A DNA stretch of 48,840 bases from an uncultured Alphaproteobacteria bacterium (GTDB lineage: Bacteria; Pseudomonadota; Alphaproteobacteria; Methylaequorales; Methylaequoraceae). Where the stretch lies: contig CACEWP010000008.1 in NCBI GenBank assembly GCA_902563305.1, positions 1 through 48,840 of the forward strand, read 5' to 3'. The notes under the pieces are model-generated. The model did no database searches, was not told where the DNA came from, and was given only the letters and a program-made list of their open reading frames with translations. The position numbers were made by a program, and so were the translations under genes. Of the stretch, positions 7,278 through 15,754 are shown piece after piece (the stretch's first letter is position 1; every line of letters begins with the position of its first letter).

Positions 7278-9177
7278 TTTTATTAAATTCTTTATAAATC
7301 TTTTCAGCCATTTTTAACCCAATATTCGGAACTTTTTTTAGATCTTCAATGCCTGCAGTTTTTATATTATCAATAGTTCCAAAATAGGATAATAACAATA
7401 ATCTAGTTTTTCTTCCTACACCATTAATTTTATCAAATAAAGAATTTTTTAATGATTTTTGGTGTTTATTTTTTGTCGATTGAATCGCAAATCTGTGAGC
7501 TTCATCTCTTAATCTTTGTAAGAAAAAAAGTATTTTGTCATTTTTTTCTAATTTAAACATTTCGTTTAATTTAAAGATTTTTTCATCGCCAGCATTTCTT
7601 TTTTTCCCCTTAGCAATTCCCAATATATCTATATCTTTTATTTTCTTTTCTATCAAAACCTTATTTACAACATTTAACTGACCTAAACCACCGTCAACCA
7701 AAATTAACTGAGGAAATTTTAGTTTCCAATCGTTTGATATTTTGAATCTCCTTTCCATTACTTGACTCATCATAAAATAATCATCGCTTGTATTATTATT
7801 TTTACATTTAATGTTAAATTTTCTGTAAGCACTTTTTATAAATTTTCCATTCTCATAAACAACCATTACGCCGATTGGATTAGTACCACTCAAGTGACTA
7901 TTATCATAGATTTCAATTCTTTTAGGTATCTCGTTTAATTTTAATTTATTTTTTAATGAACTTAATGTTAAATTAGAATGTAATATTTCATTCTTCTTTT
8001 TTTCCAATGAAGCATCAACGTTTTGTTCGACCATATTTAATAATACTTTTTTCTTACCTTTTTGAGGAACTTTTATAGAGACTTTATTTTTAAAACTTAG
8101 GAATAGAGATTTAAGTATATTAATATCAATCGGTTTAATATTTAATAATATTTCCTTAGGGGGAACATTTGAGGTGTAGAAAAAATATAAGAATTGAGAA
8201 AAAATTTTTTCTGTTTCATCAAAAAAATTGTTTTCAAATAAATAATCTTTATTCCCTAGGTTTCTTCCCCCTCTAAAAAAAAAAATATGTATTGATACAA
8301 GATCGTCTTTTTTTTTTAAAAAAATTATATCAAAATCTTCCTTCCTGTTTAAATCTGAATATTTCTCATTTGATATTTTTGATAAAGCACTAATTCTATC
8401 TCTTAATCTGGCTGCTTTTTCGTAGTTCTGACTTGCACTTTCCAATTTCATTTCATTAATTAATTTTGACTTAACATCATCATTCTTACCATGGAGAAAA
8501 GAAATTGAATTTTTGACTAATTTATTATACTTTTCTTTTGAAATAAATTCTACACAAGGTGCACTGCATCTTTTTATTTGATGCAAAATACACGGTCTTT
8601 TTCGCGATCTAAAAATATTATCTGTACAACTCCTTAACAAAAAAGCAGCTTCCATTTGCTTGATGACACTATCAACAGCATTGACACTTGCATATGGTCC
8701 AAAATAGTTGTCATCTTTTTTTAATTTACCTCTGTATTTTTTAATCCTTGGCCATTCAGAAGAAGTTTCGATACAAATATAAGGATAACTTTTATCATCA
8801 ATGAGCCTTACATTGAACCTGGGTTTATTCTGTTTAATGAGATTATTTTCAAGAATAAAAGAGTCAACTTCAGTTAGCGTTTTAATAAATTTGATATCTG
8901 TAGTTAAATTTATTAATAGTCTGATTCTATTTGTCTGATATTTACTGCTTAGATAACTTGAAATTCTTTTTTTTAAATTCTTGGCTTTTCCAACGTAAAG
9001 TATTTTTTTCTTTTCATCTAAAAATTTATATACGCCCGAACCATTAGGAAATATTTGGGTTGCTTTTTTAATAGCAACCAAACCTTGATTAAAGTTATAT
9101 TTTAAATCTTCACTCATATTAAAAATTTCTAAATAATTGCTTTCATTATAAAAAATTGTACGAAAATTACTATCCAC
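7270..9177 (-). CDS. uvrC: UvrABC excinuclease subunit C
   Basis: UvrC makes both incisions in nucleotide excision repair after UvrB loads at the lesion. Domains in order: an N-terminal GIY-YIG-type 3' incision nuclease (SGVYKFLDEKKKILYVGKAK, about residues 47-66), a cysteine-bearing middle region, the UVR helix that binds UvrB (ASQNYEKAARLRDRI), the RNase H-like 5' nuclease domain (IEIYDNSHLSGT, LILVDGGLGQ), and tandem helix-hairpin-helix motifs (INGVGRKTRLLLL and VPNIGLKMAEKI). The longest frame opens at a GTG at 9177. The ATG at 9117 (protein starting MSEDLKYN) leaves all domains intact and is the more likely start. A 223-base gap upstream separates it from the SDR gene. Confidence 0.95.
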   Translation of the reverse strand: MDSNFRTIFYNESNYLEIFNMSEDLKYNFNQGLVAIKKATQIFPNGSGVYKFLDEKKKILYVGKAKNLKKRISSYLSSKYQTNRIRLLINLTTDIKFIKTLTEVDSFILENNLIKQNKPRFNVRLIDDKSYPYICIETSSEWPRIKKYRGKLKKDDNYFGPYASVNAVDSVIKQMEAAFLLRSCTDNIFRSRKRPCILHQIKRCSAPCVEFISKEKYNKLVKNSISFLHGKNDDVKSKLINEMKLESASQNYEKAARLRDRISALSKISNEKYSDLNRKEDFDIIFLKKKDDLVSIHIFFFRGGRNLGNKDYLFENNFFDETEKIFSQFLYFFYTSNVPPKEILLNIKPIDINILKSLFLSFKNKVSIKVPQKGKKKVLLNMVEQNVDASLEKKKNEILHSNLTLSSLKNKLKLNEIPKRIEIYDNSHLSGTNPIGVMVVYENGKFIKSAYRKFNIKCKNNNTSDDYFMMSQVMERRFKISNDWKLKFPQLILVDGGLGQLNVVNKVLIEKKIKDIDILGIAKGKKRNAGDEKIFKLNEMFKLEKNDKILFFLQRLRDEAHRFAIQSTKNKHQKSLKNSLFDKINGVGRKTRLLLLSYFGTIDNIKTAGIEDLKKVPNIGLKMAEKIYKEFNKNV

Positions 9178-9192
9178 TATTACTGTGGATAA
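9171..9192. promoter_or_regulatory. Inverted repeat containing a DnaA-box consensus
   Basis: TATCCAC (9171-9177) and GTGGATA (9185-9191) form a 7-base inverted repeat around a 7-base spacer. TGTGGATAA at 9184-9192 is a perfect match to the TTATCCACA DnaA-box consensus on the minus strand. It lies at the boundary of uvrC and its upstream gap; if uvrC starts at the ATG at 9117, the whole element is non-coding leader. From base composition, roughly half a perfect 9-mer match is expected by chance in a window this size, so functional DnaA binding is only a possibility. Confidence 0.35.
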
Positions 9193-9400
9193 ATCTGTTG
9201 GTAATCTTTGGGTTTTGTTTTCAATGTAAACAATACTGCAGATTTTAATAAATTGATTAAAAATTAAGCAATTTTATAAGTAGTTGATTATATTAATAAA
9301 AAAAATATTTTCCTCTTTACCAAAAAACGAAATTTTGTCTTAAGAAGATAATTTTATATAATTTTTTTTTTTTTTTTTATTGTTGACAACTTCTAAATCT
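9178..9400. other. Longest non-coding gap of the window, upstream of uvrC
   Basis: No open reading frame or recognisable RNA fold was found in these 223 bases. They hold the right part of a DnaA-box-like inverted repeat (9178-9192), a T17 homopolymer (9362-9378; A17 on the strand of the flanking genes) and a small dyad GTTGACAAC (9382-9390). The gap separates the uvrB-SDR pair from uvrC-pgsA and probably carries the uvrC promoter. No clear -35/-10 pair stands out on the minus strand. Confidence 0.5.
9362..9378. repeat. T17 homopolymer tract
   Basis: Seventeen consecutive T residues on the plus strand form the longest mononucleotide run I see in the window. It lies between the end of the SDR gene and uvrC. 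Long runs like this vary in length by replication slippage and bend DNA when read as an A-tract. Confidence 0.85.
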
Positions 9401-10168
9401 TTAGTCAGTGGTAAATATCTTCGATTTTGAATGTGCCCAACCTAGACTTTGCCCTGAATCCAAAGTAAGTATCTCACCTGTAACTGACAGATTATTAATA
9501 AGATATCCCACAGCATAGTTAATTTCTGAGAGTTTTATTTGTTTTTTTAATGGAGTTCTGAGTATTTGTTTTTTGAATTGTACTGAACTTTGGTTTTTAC
9601 TCATCAGTGTTGGTCCAGGTGATATTCCATTGACTCTGATCTTTGGCGCTAAAGAAAGGGATAAACTCTTAGTTAAAGCAAACAATCCAGATTTACTAAT
9701 TGTGTAGGAGGTAAAGTAAGGAGTGATATTGTTCACTCTCTGGTCGATAATATTGATTATCAAGCCATTTTTTTTTTTAAAGTTTTTTAAAAAATTTTGT
9801 GAAAGAAAGAAAGGGGCCTTTAAATTCACATTTATATGTCTGTCAAAAATTTTTTCAGTAGATGTTGAGACAGTGTCAAAATCAAAGGTTGAAGCATTAT
9901 TTATGAGAATATCAATATTGCCAAAATCATTAATTATGTTGTTATAAAATTTGGAAATATTCATGTCATTTTCAAAATCAAATTTATATACGGAAAATTT
10001 TTTTTTTTTATCGAATCTTTTTTTTAACTCTAATGCTTTTTTTTCTGATTTATTGAACTGAATTGCGACATTCAATCCAGAGTTAGCTAGAAAACTAGCA
10101 ATAGATTCTCCTATTCTTTTTGCACCTCCAGTGATTAGCACTGATTTATAAATTTTGTTTAATTCCAA
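9401..10168 (-). CDS. SDR oxidoreductase, PTR1/FolM-like (pteridine reductase type)
   Basis: This is a classical-size short-chain dehydrogenase/reductase with an N-terminal NADP(H) loop TGGAKRIG (residues 13-20) and NNAS (90-93). The catalytic Tyr155 and Lys159 lie in SYTISKSG. Position Tyr minus 13, which is Ser in ordinary SDRs, is Asp142 here. Asp-Tyr-Lys with this spacing, plus Arg18 in the glycine loop, is the pattern of pteridine reductase PTR1 and of E. coli FolM (dihydromonapterin reductase). A likely role is reduction of a dihydropterin or dihydrofolate, but the substrate is inference. The only reasonable start is TTG at 10168, because the nucleotide loop begins 12 codons in. It overlaps the uvrB end by 23 bases, so it is probably co-transcribed and translationally coupled. 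Confidence 0.8.
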   Translation of the reverse strand: MELNKIYKSVLITGGAKRIGESIASFLANSGLNVAIQFNKSEKKALELKKRFDKKKKFSVYKFDFENDMNISKFYNNIINDFGNIDILINNASTFDFDTVSTSTEKIFDRHINVNLKAPFFLSQNFLKNFKKKNGLIINIIDQRVNNITPYFTSYTISKSGLFALTKSLSLSLAPKIRVNGISPGPTLMSKNQSSVQFKKQILRTPLKKQIKLSEINYAVGYLINNLSVTGEILTLDSGQSLGWAHSKSKIFTTD

Positions 10169-12113
10169 GTTCTTTTCTTTCTAAAACCTTAATTTTGTCT
10201 CTAATTTCAGCTGCACGCTCAAAATCTAAATTTTCTGCATATTCAAGCATTTTTTTCTTTAATTCGTCTAGTGATTCGTTTTTTTTATTTAAAATTAATT
10301 TCTTATTATCAACCTGATTCATGCTTTCTTCTATTGTTCTTGTGGTTGATTTTGGGATAATTTGATTTTTTTTATTAAAGTTTATTTGTTTGATTCTTCT
10401 TCTACTTGTTTCTTCAATTGCAAGTGAAATAGACTTTGTTTTTTGATCTGCGTATAAGATGGCTCTACCATCAACATTCCTTGCAGCTCTACCTATTGTT
10501 TGGATTAATGAAACTTGTGAGCGAAGATAACCCTCTTTATCCGCATCTAAAATAGCAACTAACCCACATTCTGGGATGTCTAATCCTTCTCTAAGAAGAT
10601 TAATACCTACCAATACCTCAAAGTTACCTAACCTCAAATCTTTAATTATTTCGATTCTCTCAAGAGCATCGATTTCAGAATGCATATATCTAGCATTCAC
10701 GTTATTTTCATTAAGAAATTCAGTCACCATTTCTGCATTTTTTTTTGTTAAAGTGGTTATCAATACTCTCAACCCCCTTTTTGTTATTTTTTTACATTCT
10801 TCAATAACGTCTTCAACTTGATTAGATGCTTTTCTTATTTCACATATTGGATCAACTAAACCTGTTGGGCGAACTATCTGCTCGATAAAAGAACCATTTG
10901 TCTTTATAAGTTCATATTCTCCTGGTGTTGCAGATACATAGATTGTTTGACCTTTAAACTTTTCCCATTCTTCAAACATAAGTGGTCTGTTGTCTTTACA
11001 GGAAGGTAGTCTAAAACCATAATCAGACAAAGTATTCTTTCTAGATCTGTCTCCCTTAAACATTCCCCTTATTTGAGGAATGGTTACATGAGACTCATCT
11101 ATAAATAAAATTGCGTTTTCAGGCAAATATTCAAATAGAGTTGGAGGTGGTTCACCAGACGCTCTCCCTGAAAGATGTCTAGAATAATTCTCTATTCCAG
11201 AGCAACTTCCGGTAGCTGCAATCATTTCGAGATCAAATTTTGTTCTTTGTTCAATTCTTTGAGCTTCAAGGAATAATTTTTTAGATTCGAAAAACTTTAT
11301 TCTTTCTTGAAGCTCAGACTTAATTTGAGTGATTGCCTTAACTAAAGAGGGTTTTGGAGTTACATAATGACTATTCGCAAAAATGGTTATTTCTTCAAGA
11401 TCTTTGGATACAGATCCCAAAAATGGATCAAACTCATCAATTGATTCAATAGATTCTCCAAAGAATGAAATTCTCCATGATCTATCTTCCAAATGTGATG
11501 GAAAAATTTCTAATAAATCTCCTCTACTTCTAAAAGTTCCTCGACAATGTACTTGATCATTTCTTTTATACTGAAGTTCAACAAGCTTTTTCTTAACTAT
11601 ATCGATATCATAAGTTTTATTCTTTTCAATTTTGAATGCCATAGAGGAATAAGATTTAACTGACCCCAAGCCATATATACAGGAGACGCTGGCCACAACT
11701 ATTGTGTCTTTTTTTTCGAGTAATGACCTAGTAGCTGAGTGTCTCATTCTGTCAATTTGTTCATTTATAGACGACTCCTTTTCAATAAATGTATCAGTTC
11801 TTGGAACATAGGCTTCAGGAGTATAGTAGTCATAATAAGAAACGAAATATTCCACACTATTTTTTGGAAAAAAACTTTTCATTTCACTAAAAAGTTGGGC
11901 TGCAAGTATTTTATTAGGAGCAAAAATTAATGAAGGTCTTTGAAGTTTTTTGATAATATTTGCCATTGTGAAGGTCTTGCCAGAACCAGTAACACCAAGT
12001 AATACTTGATCTTTTATATTATTATTTAAACCTTCACATAACTTTTTTATTGCGAATGGCTGATCACCTGCTGGATTATAAGAACTTATCAGTTCAAATT
12101 TTGAGTTTTCCAT
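10146..12113 (-). CDS. uvrB: UvrABC excinuclease subunit B
   Basis: UvrB is the damage-verifying helicase-like subunit of nucleotide excision repair. It receives DNA from UvrA and recruits UvrC. Walker A is GVTGSGKT (about residues 40-47). The beta-hairpin that clamps DNA lies in the SYYDYYTPEAYVPRTDTF region. The DEAD-like box is FIDESHVT, and the later helicase motifs include ATPGEYE, LREGLDIPE and QTIGRAARN. The C-terminal UVR motif DFERAAEIRDKI pairs with the similar helix in UvrC. At 655 residues it is full length. It starts with ATG, divergent from the aminotransferase gene 90 bases away. No alphaproteobacterial LexA-type box (GTTC-N7-GTTC) is visible in that gap. Confidence 0.97.
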   Translation of the reverse strand: MENSKFELISSYNPAGDQPFAIKKLCEGLNNNIKDQVLLGVTGSGKTFTMANIIKKLQRPSLIFAPNKILAAQLFSEMKSFFPKNSVEYFVSYYDYYTPEAYVPRTDTFIEKESSINEQIDRMRHSATRSLLEKKDTIVVASVSCIYGLGSVKSYSSMAFKIEKNKTYDIDIVKKKLVELQYKRNDQVHCRGTFRSRGDLLEIFPSHLEDRSWRISFFGESIESIDEFDPFLGSVSKDLEEITIFANSHYVTPKPSLVKAITQIKSELQERIKFFESKKLFLEAQRIEQRTKFDLEMIAATGSCSGIENYSRHLSGRASGEPPPTLFEYLPENAILFIDESHVTIPQIRGMFKGDRSRKNTLSDYGFRLPSCKDNRPLMFEEWEKFKGQTIYVSATPGEYELIKTNGSFIEQIVRPTGLVDPICEIRKASNQVEDVIEECKKITKRGLRVLITTLTKKNAEMVTEFLNENNVNARYMHSEIDALERIEIIKDLRLGNFEVLVGINLLREGLDIPECGLVAILDADKEGYLRSQVSLIQTIGRAARNVDGRAILYADQKTKSISLAIEETSRRRIKQINFNKKNQIIPKSTTRTIEESMNQVDNKKLILNKKNESLDELKKKMLEYAENLDFERAAEIRDKIKVLERKELGIKQNL

Positions 12114-12162
12114 AATTTACGTACAAAAAAAAAAATCTAATATATTTTTATATAAGTTTATA

Positions 12163-12168
12163 TATAAT
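12163..12168 (+). promoter_or_regulatory. Candidate -10 element for the aspartate aminotransferase gene
   Basis: A perfect TATAAT lies 35 bases before the ATG at 12204, in the 90-base divergent gap shared with uvrB. No good -35 hexamer is present at the expected distance; the region there is plain A/T. A short leader of about 30 bases would result. Confidence is low because A+T content alone makes such hexamers common. Confidence 0.3.
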
Positions 12169-12203
12169 CGATTAATTGAAGAATTACATTTTTTTCTTAA
12201 TAG

Positions 12204-13406
12204 ATGGCTCTAATTTCAGATCGATTATCTAGGTTTAAACCTTCCCTAACTGTGAAAATTTCTCAGATTGCACGAGAAATGACACTTTCTGGTCAAAAGG
12301 TCATAAGCCTTAGCTCAGGAGAACCAGATTTTGATACACCTATTCACATTAAAGAAAGTGCAATTGAAGCTATCAATAGTGGTTTTACAAAATATACGCA
12401 AGTAGATGGTATACCAGATTTAAAAAAAGCAATTATAAATAAATTTAAAAATGAAAATAAAATAAATTATAACGCTGACCAAATAACTGTTGGTGTTGGA
12501 GGAAAGCATGTAATTTACAATTTATTAATGTCCACTTTGAATAAGCACGATGAAGTTATAATACCAGCCCCTTACTGGGTTTCTTATCCAGATATGGTTA
12601 ATCTGGCAGGAGGGAGTGTGGTTATAATTGAAACTGGTATGGAAGATAACTTCAAAATTTCTGCTGAACAATTAGAGAGAAGTATATCAAAAGACACTAA
12701 ATGGTTTGTCCTCAATTCACCAGGAAATCCAACTGGCGCGGTATATGGAAAGAAAGAGCTAGAAAGAATTGCAAAGGTTTTAATTAAGTATCCGCATGTA
12801 CACATTTTGTCTGACGATATCTACGAACACATTATTTACAAAGAAAATTTTTATAACATTTTAAACGTTGAACCTGAGCTTTATGATAGAACTTTTATTG
12901 TTAACGGTGTATCGAAAGCTTTTTCAATGACTGGGTGGAGAATCGGTTATGGTGCTGGTAATACAAAATTAATTAAAGCAATATCTAAAATTCAATCACA
13001 AAGCACAACAAATCCATCTTCTATTAGTCAAGTTGCAGCAAAATTTGCTCTAGAGAGTGAAAAAGTATTTTTAGATAATTGGTTAAAAAAGTTTCAGAAT
13101 AGAAAAGATAAACTCATAAATTTTTTTAATTCAATAAATGGACTGAAGCCATTTATTCCCTCTGGAGCTTTTTATCTTTATGTGTGTTGTGAGGGATTTA
13201 TTAATAAGAAAACTGCAAATGGAAAAAAAATTTGTAATGATTTAGATTTTGCTGAATATTTACTTCATGATGCAAAAGTTGCAGTAGTCCCAGGTATAGC
13301 ATTTGGAAAATCTCCATTTTTTAGAATTTCATATGCGACTTCCTCAGAGGCTCTCCATGAAGCATGCCAGAAAATAAAACTTTCGTTAGATAAAATTAAT
13401 AGATGA
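12204..13406 (+). CDS. aspC: Aspartate aminotransferase (class I, Ib type)
   Basis: This fold-type I PLP aminotransferase interconverts aspartate/oxaloacetate and glutamate/2-oxoglutarate. Visible motifs are SSGEPDFDTP (37-46), the NSPGNPTGAVY loop (171-181), SDDIYEH (203-209), and the PLP Lys238 in NGVSKAFSMTGWRIGYG, with Arg246 after it. The C-terminal FRISYATS carries the arginine that binds the substrate alpha-carboxylate. The length of 400 residues and the RLSRFKPSLTVKIS start are typical of the alphaproteobacterial 1-beta subgroup, some members of which also accept prephenate. The gene overlaps panE by 4 bases (ATGA). Pairing aspartate metabolism with panE is logical because aspartate feeds beta-alanine for pantothenate, but that link is inference. 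Confidence 0.92.
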   Translation: MALISDRLSRFKPSLTVKISQIAREMTLSGQKVISLSSGEPDFDTPIHIKESAIEAINSGFTKYTQVDGIPDLKKAIINKFKNENKINYNADQITVGVGGKHVIYNLLMSTLNKHDEVIIPAPYWVSYPDMVNLAGGSVVIIETGMEDNFKISAEQLERSISKDTKWFVLNSPGNPTGAVYGKKELERIAKVLIKYPHVHILSDDIYEHIIYKENFYNILNVEPELYDRTFIVNGVSKAFSMTGWRIGYGAGNTKLIKAISKIQSQSTTNPSSISQVAAKFALESEKVFLDNWLKKFQNRKDKLINFFNSINGLKPFIPSGAFYLYVCCEGFINKKTANGKKICNDLDFAEYLLHDAKVAVVPGIAFGKSPFFRISYATSSEALHEACQKIKLSLDKINR

Positions 13407-14308
13407 GGATATTAATTGTTGGTGTTGGAGGCGTAGGTGGTTTTATAGGGTCACAAATAAATTCTTCTGATTTAGAAATTGCCTATGTTGCTAGAGGTAA
13501 AAGGTTAGAATTTTTAAAAAAAAATGGGTTAAAAGTTAAAAGTAAATTAGGGGAAAAAGTAATAGGAAATTTAAAAATTTTTGATTCTATTCCTACGAAA
13601 ATCAAATTTGATGTAGTCATTTGTACAGTAAAATTATATGATTTCGACGGTTTTATAAAAGATTTTAAAAATACAAATCAAGAAGATACAATTATCTTAC
13701 CATTTCAAAACGGAATTTATTCTGAACAAAAATTAATAGAAGAATTTGGTGTAAAGAAAACTTATGGAGCAGTTGCACAAATTTCCTCTTTTGTTGATGA
13801 AAAAGAGTATATTATCCATAAAGGAAGTTTAGCAACATTTTTTGTGGGTAGTATGGGAGATTTACAAAATAATAAATTAAGAATTTTTTGCGAAAAGTGT
13901 AAAAAATCAGGATTAGATATACGACTAAAATCAAATATCAAAGAAAAAATATGGGAGAAGTTTATTTTTCTATCAGCGTACAGTGGAATCACAACTCTAA
14001 CAGAGAAAACTATAGGTGAAATTTTTGCTTCTCAAAAATTAAAAAACTTATTTATTAATGCAATGAGAGAAACATATAATTTATCTAAATATTTTAGTGT
14101 TGAATTTGGATCTGATCCGATACATTATTGGTTAGAAAAAATTAAGAAAATGCCATACGACATGACTTCATCAATGTATATTGACTATACAAAAAAAAAG
14201 AAACTTGAGTTAGATTGGTTATCAGGTTTCATTGTTACTTACTCGGAAAAATTTGGTAACGACTGTCCTACTCATAAATTGATATGTCGAGACATTTTGG
14301 TTAAATAA
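13403..14308 (+). CDS. panE: 2-dehydropantoate 2-reductase
   Basis: This enzyme performs NADPH-dependent reduction of ketopantoate to pantoate for vitamin B5 and coenzyme A synthesis. The N-terminal Rossmann loop is GVGGVGG (7-13). Asn103 in PFQNGI, Lys186 in IWEKFIF and Glu269 in KKLELDW occupy the positions of the family's substrate and catalytic residues (E. coli Asn98, Lys176, Glu256). The SSM motif (256-258) starts the C-terminal helical domain signature. At 301 residues it is full length. It overlaps the upstream aminotransferase as ATGA, and its end overlaps the stop of the convergent trxB by 8 bases. Other ketopantoate-reductase-like proteins exist, so the substrate is likely but not proven. 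Confidence 0.85.
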   Translation: MRILIVGVGGVGGFIGSQINSSDLEIAYVARGKRLEFLKKNGLKVKSKLGEKVIGNLKIFDSIPTKIKFDVVICTVKLYDFDGFIKDFKNTNQEDTIILPFQNGIYSEQKLIEEFGVKKTYGAVAQISSFVDEKEYIIHKGSLATFFVGSMGDLQNNKLRIFCEKCKKSGLDIRLKSNIKEKIWEKFIFLSAYSGITTLTEKTIGEIFASQKLKNLFINAMRETYNLSKYFSVEFGSDPIHYWLEKIKKMPYDMTSSMYIDYTKKKKLELDWLSGFIVTYSEKFGNDCPTHKLICRDILVK

Positions 14309-15239
14309 TTTTTTTTTTTGTCAAAAAACTTTCGGCTTCTAATGCACCCATACAACCCATGCCTGCTGCAGTAACTGCTTGTCTGTAAACTTTATCAGTT
14401 ACATCACCTGCCGCAAAAACTCCTTCTATACTTGTTTTTGTGGAGTCTGCATCTGTAAAAATATATCCTTCGCTATCCATTTCTAATTTATTTAGAAAAA
14501 TATCAGTTGTTGGGCTATGTCCTATTGCTACAAAAAAGCCATCAAGTTTTATTTCTTGTTCACTTTTATTTTGAACATTACTTACTATTATTGAAGAAAT
14601 TATTTTCTCGTCATTTTTACCTAGAATTTTTTCTACTGTTGAATTCCAAATAAATTTTATATTTTTTTTTTCAAATAATCTTTTTTGTAAGATTTTTTCT
14701 GCTCTAAGTTTGTCTCTTCTATGAATAAGGATAACTTTTTTACACAGATTAGATAAAAAAAGTGCTTCTTCAGCAGCTGTATTTCCTCCTCCTACAACAG
14801 CTACATCCTTATTTTTATAGAAAAAACCATCACATGTTGCACATGCAGAAACTCCATACCCTCGAAATTTTTCTTCTCCTTCTATATTTAACCATTTTGC
14901 TTTTGCACCTGTAGCTATTATAACGGTATGAGATAGGAACATTTCCTTCTCAGTTTTTATTTTGTGTATATCTTTTTGGAAATCAACACTAATTACGTAG
15001 TCATTAATAATTCGGGTTCCATAAGCTGAAGCTTGTTTTTTCATCTGTTCCATGAGCCATGGTCCTTGAATTGGATTTTCAAATCCTGGAAAGTTTTCTA
15101 CTTCTGTTGTTATGGTTAATTGTCCACCGGGCTCTAATCCTGAAATCAAAATTGGATTTAGTCCTGCTCTTGATGCATAAATAGCTGCGGTATATCCAGC
15201 TGGACCTGAGCCAATAATTAAAACTTTTTCTTTTTTCAT
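14301..15239 (-). CDS. trxB: Thioredoxin reductase
   Basis: This flavoprotein uses NADPH to reduce thioredoxin in the cytoplasm. The FAD-binding loop is GSGPAGYTAA (10-19), the redox-active disulfide is Cys133-Cys136 in SACATCDG, the NADPH loop is VVGGGNTAAEEA, and the C-terminal FAD motif is GVFAAGDVTD. The domain order FAD, NADPH insertion with CxxC, FAD is that of bacterial low-molecular-weight TrxB, and 312 residues is normal. It follows greA with a 5-base gap, in the same orientation as carA-carB-greA. Ferredoxin-NADP reductase relatives lack the CATC motif, so the call is firm. Confidence 0.96.
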   Translation of the reverse strand: MKKEKVLIIGSGPAGYTAAIYASRAGLNPILISGLEPGGQLTITTEVENFPGFENPIQGPWLMEQMKKQASAYGTRIINDYVISVDFQKDIHKIKTEKEMFLSHTVIIATGAKAKWLNIEGEEKFRGYGVSACATCDGFFYKNKDVAVVGGGNTAAEEALFLSNLCKKVILIHRRDKLRAEKILQKRLFEKKNIKFIWNSTVEKILGKNDEKIISSIIVSNVQNKSEQEIKLDGFFVAIGHSPTTDIFLNKLEMDSEGYIFTDADSTKTSIEGVFAAGDVTDKVYRQAVTAAGMGCMGALEAESFLTKKKII

Positions 15240-15244
15240 AAGTA

Positions 15245-15721
15245 CTAAATAAAATCAATAGAGTTAATTTGATATTCTTTAAGCCCTTTAGGTGTTTGAA
15301 CCTCAAAAACATCGTCAACTTTCTTATTTATCATTGCCCTACATAAAGGTGCAGACACAGAGATTAAATTTTTTTCAATATCAGCTTCATCAGCTCCGAC
15401 AATCTTAAAAGTATTCTTAGCTTCTGTTTCCAAATCAGTTACAACAACAGTAGCTCCAAATGTAACCTTCGAATTATCAAGTTTAGATGGATCGATTACA
15501 TCAGCACGAGTGACTTTGTTTTCCAACTCCGCTATTCTTCCCTCTATAAAGCTTTGTCTTTCTCTTGCAGCATGATATTCAGCATTTTCAGAGAGATCGC
15601 CATGTTCACGTGCTTCTGCAATTGCTTTAATAATATTGGGTCTTTCAGAGTTTTTTAGATTTTCTAACTCTTCTTTTAGCATTTTTAGACCTTCAGCAGT
15701 CATTGGAAATTTTTCATTCAT
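15245..15721 (-). CDS. greA: Transcription elongation factor GreA
   Basis: GreA inserts its coiled coil into the RNA polymerase secondary channel and stimulates cleavage of backtracked RNA. The N-terminal antiparallel coiled coil contains [18 protein letters not shown] (6-23) and [17 protein letters not shown], whose acidic tip (DLSENAEY) carries the functional Asp and Glu. The C-terminal FKBP-like domain includes the segment [18 protein letters not shown]. At 158 residues it is full length. The ATG at 15721 is chosen because it gives the standard short leader before PMT. It lies between carB and trxB; carB-greA adjacency is common in Alphaproteobacteria. Confidence 0.97.
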   Translation of the reverse strand: MNEKFPMTAEGLKMLKEELENLKNSERPNIIKAIAEAREHGDLSENAEYHAARERQSFIEGRIAELENKVTRADVIDPSKLDNSKVTFGATVVVTDLETEAKNTFKIVGADEADIEKNLISVSAPLCRAMINKKVDDVFEVQTPKGLKEYQINSIDFI

Positions 15722-15754
15722 AATAATATATTATAATAAATTACAAATTAAATT

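Noticed and set aside
9178-9400. Chromosomal replication origin.
   Set aside because: There is only one perfect DnaA box and no cluster of boxes, no dnaA, parA or hemE-like neighbour, and no skew calculation possible here. Kept only as a weak hint.
14285-14320. Hairpin TGTC-GA-GACA followed by a T run at the end of panE.
   Set aside because: A two-base loop cannot form, and the T run is simply the complement of Lys codons at the end of trxB.
15079-15318. Minus-strand open frame of 79 codons spanning the trxB-greA junction.
   Set aside because: It is out of frame with two conserved genes on the same strand and overlaps both. Composition and lack of similarity mark it as a shadow.
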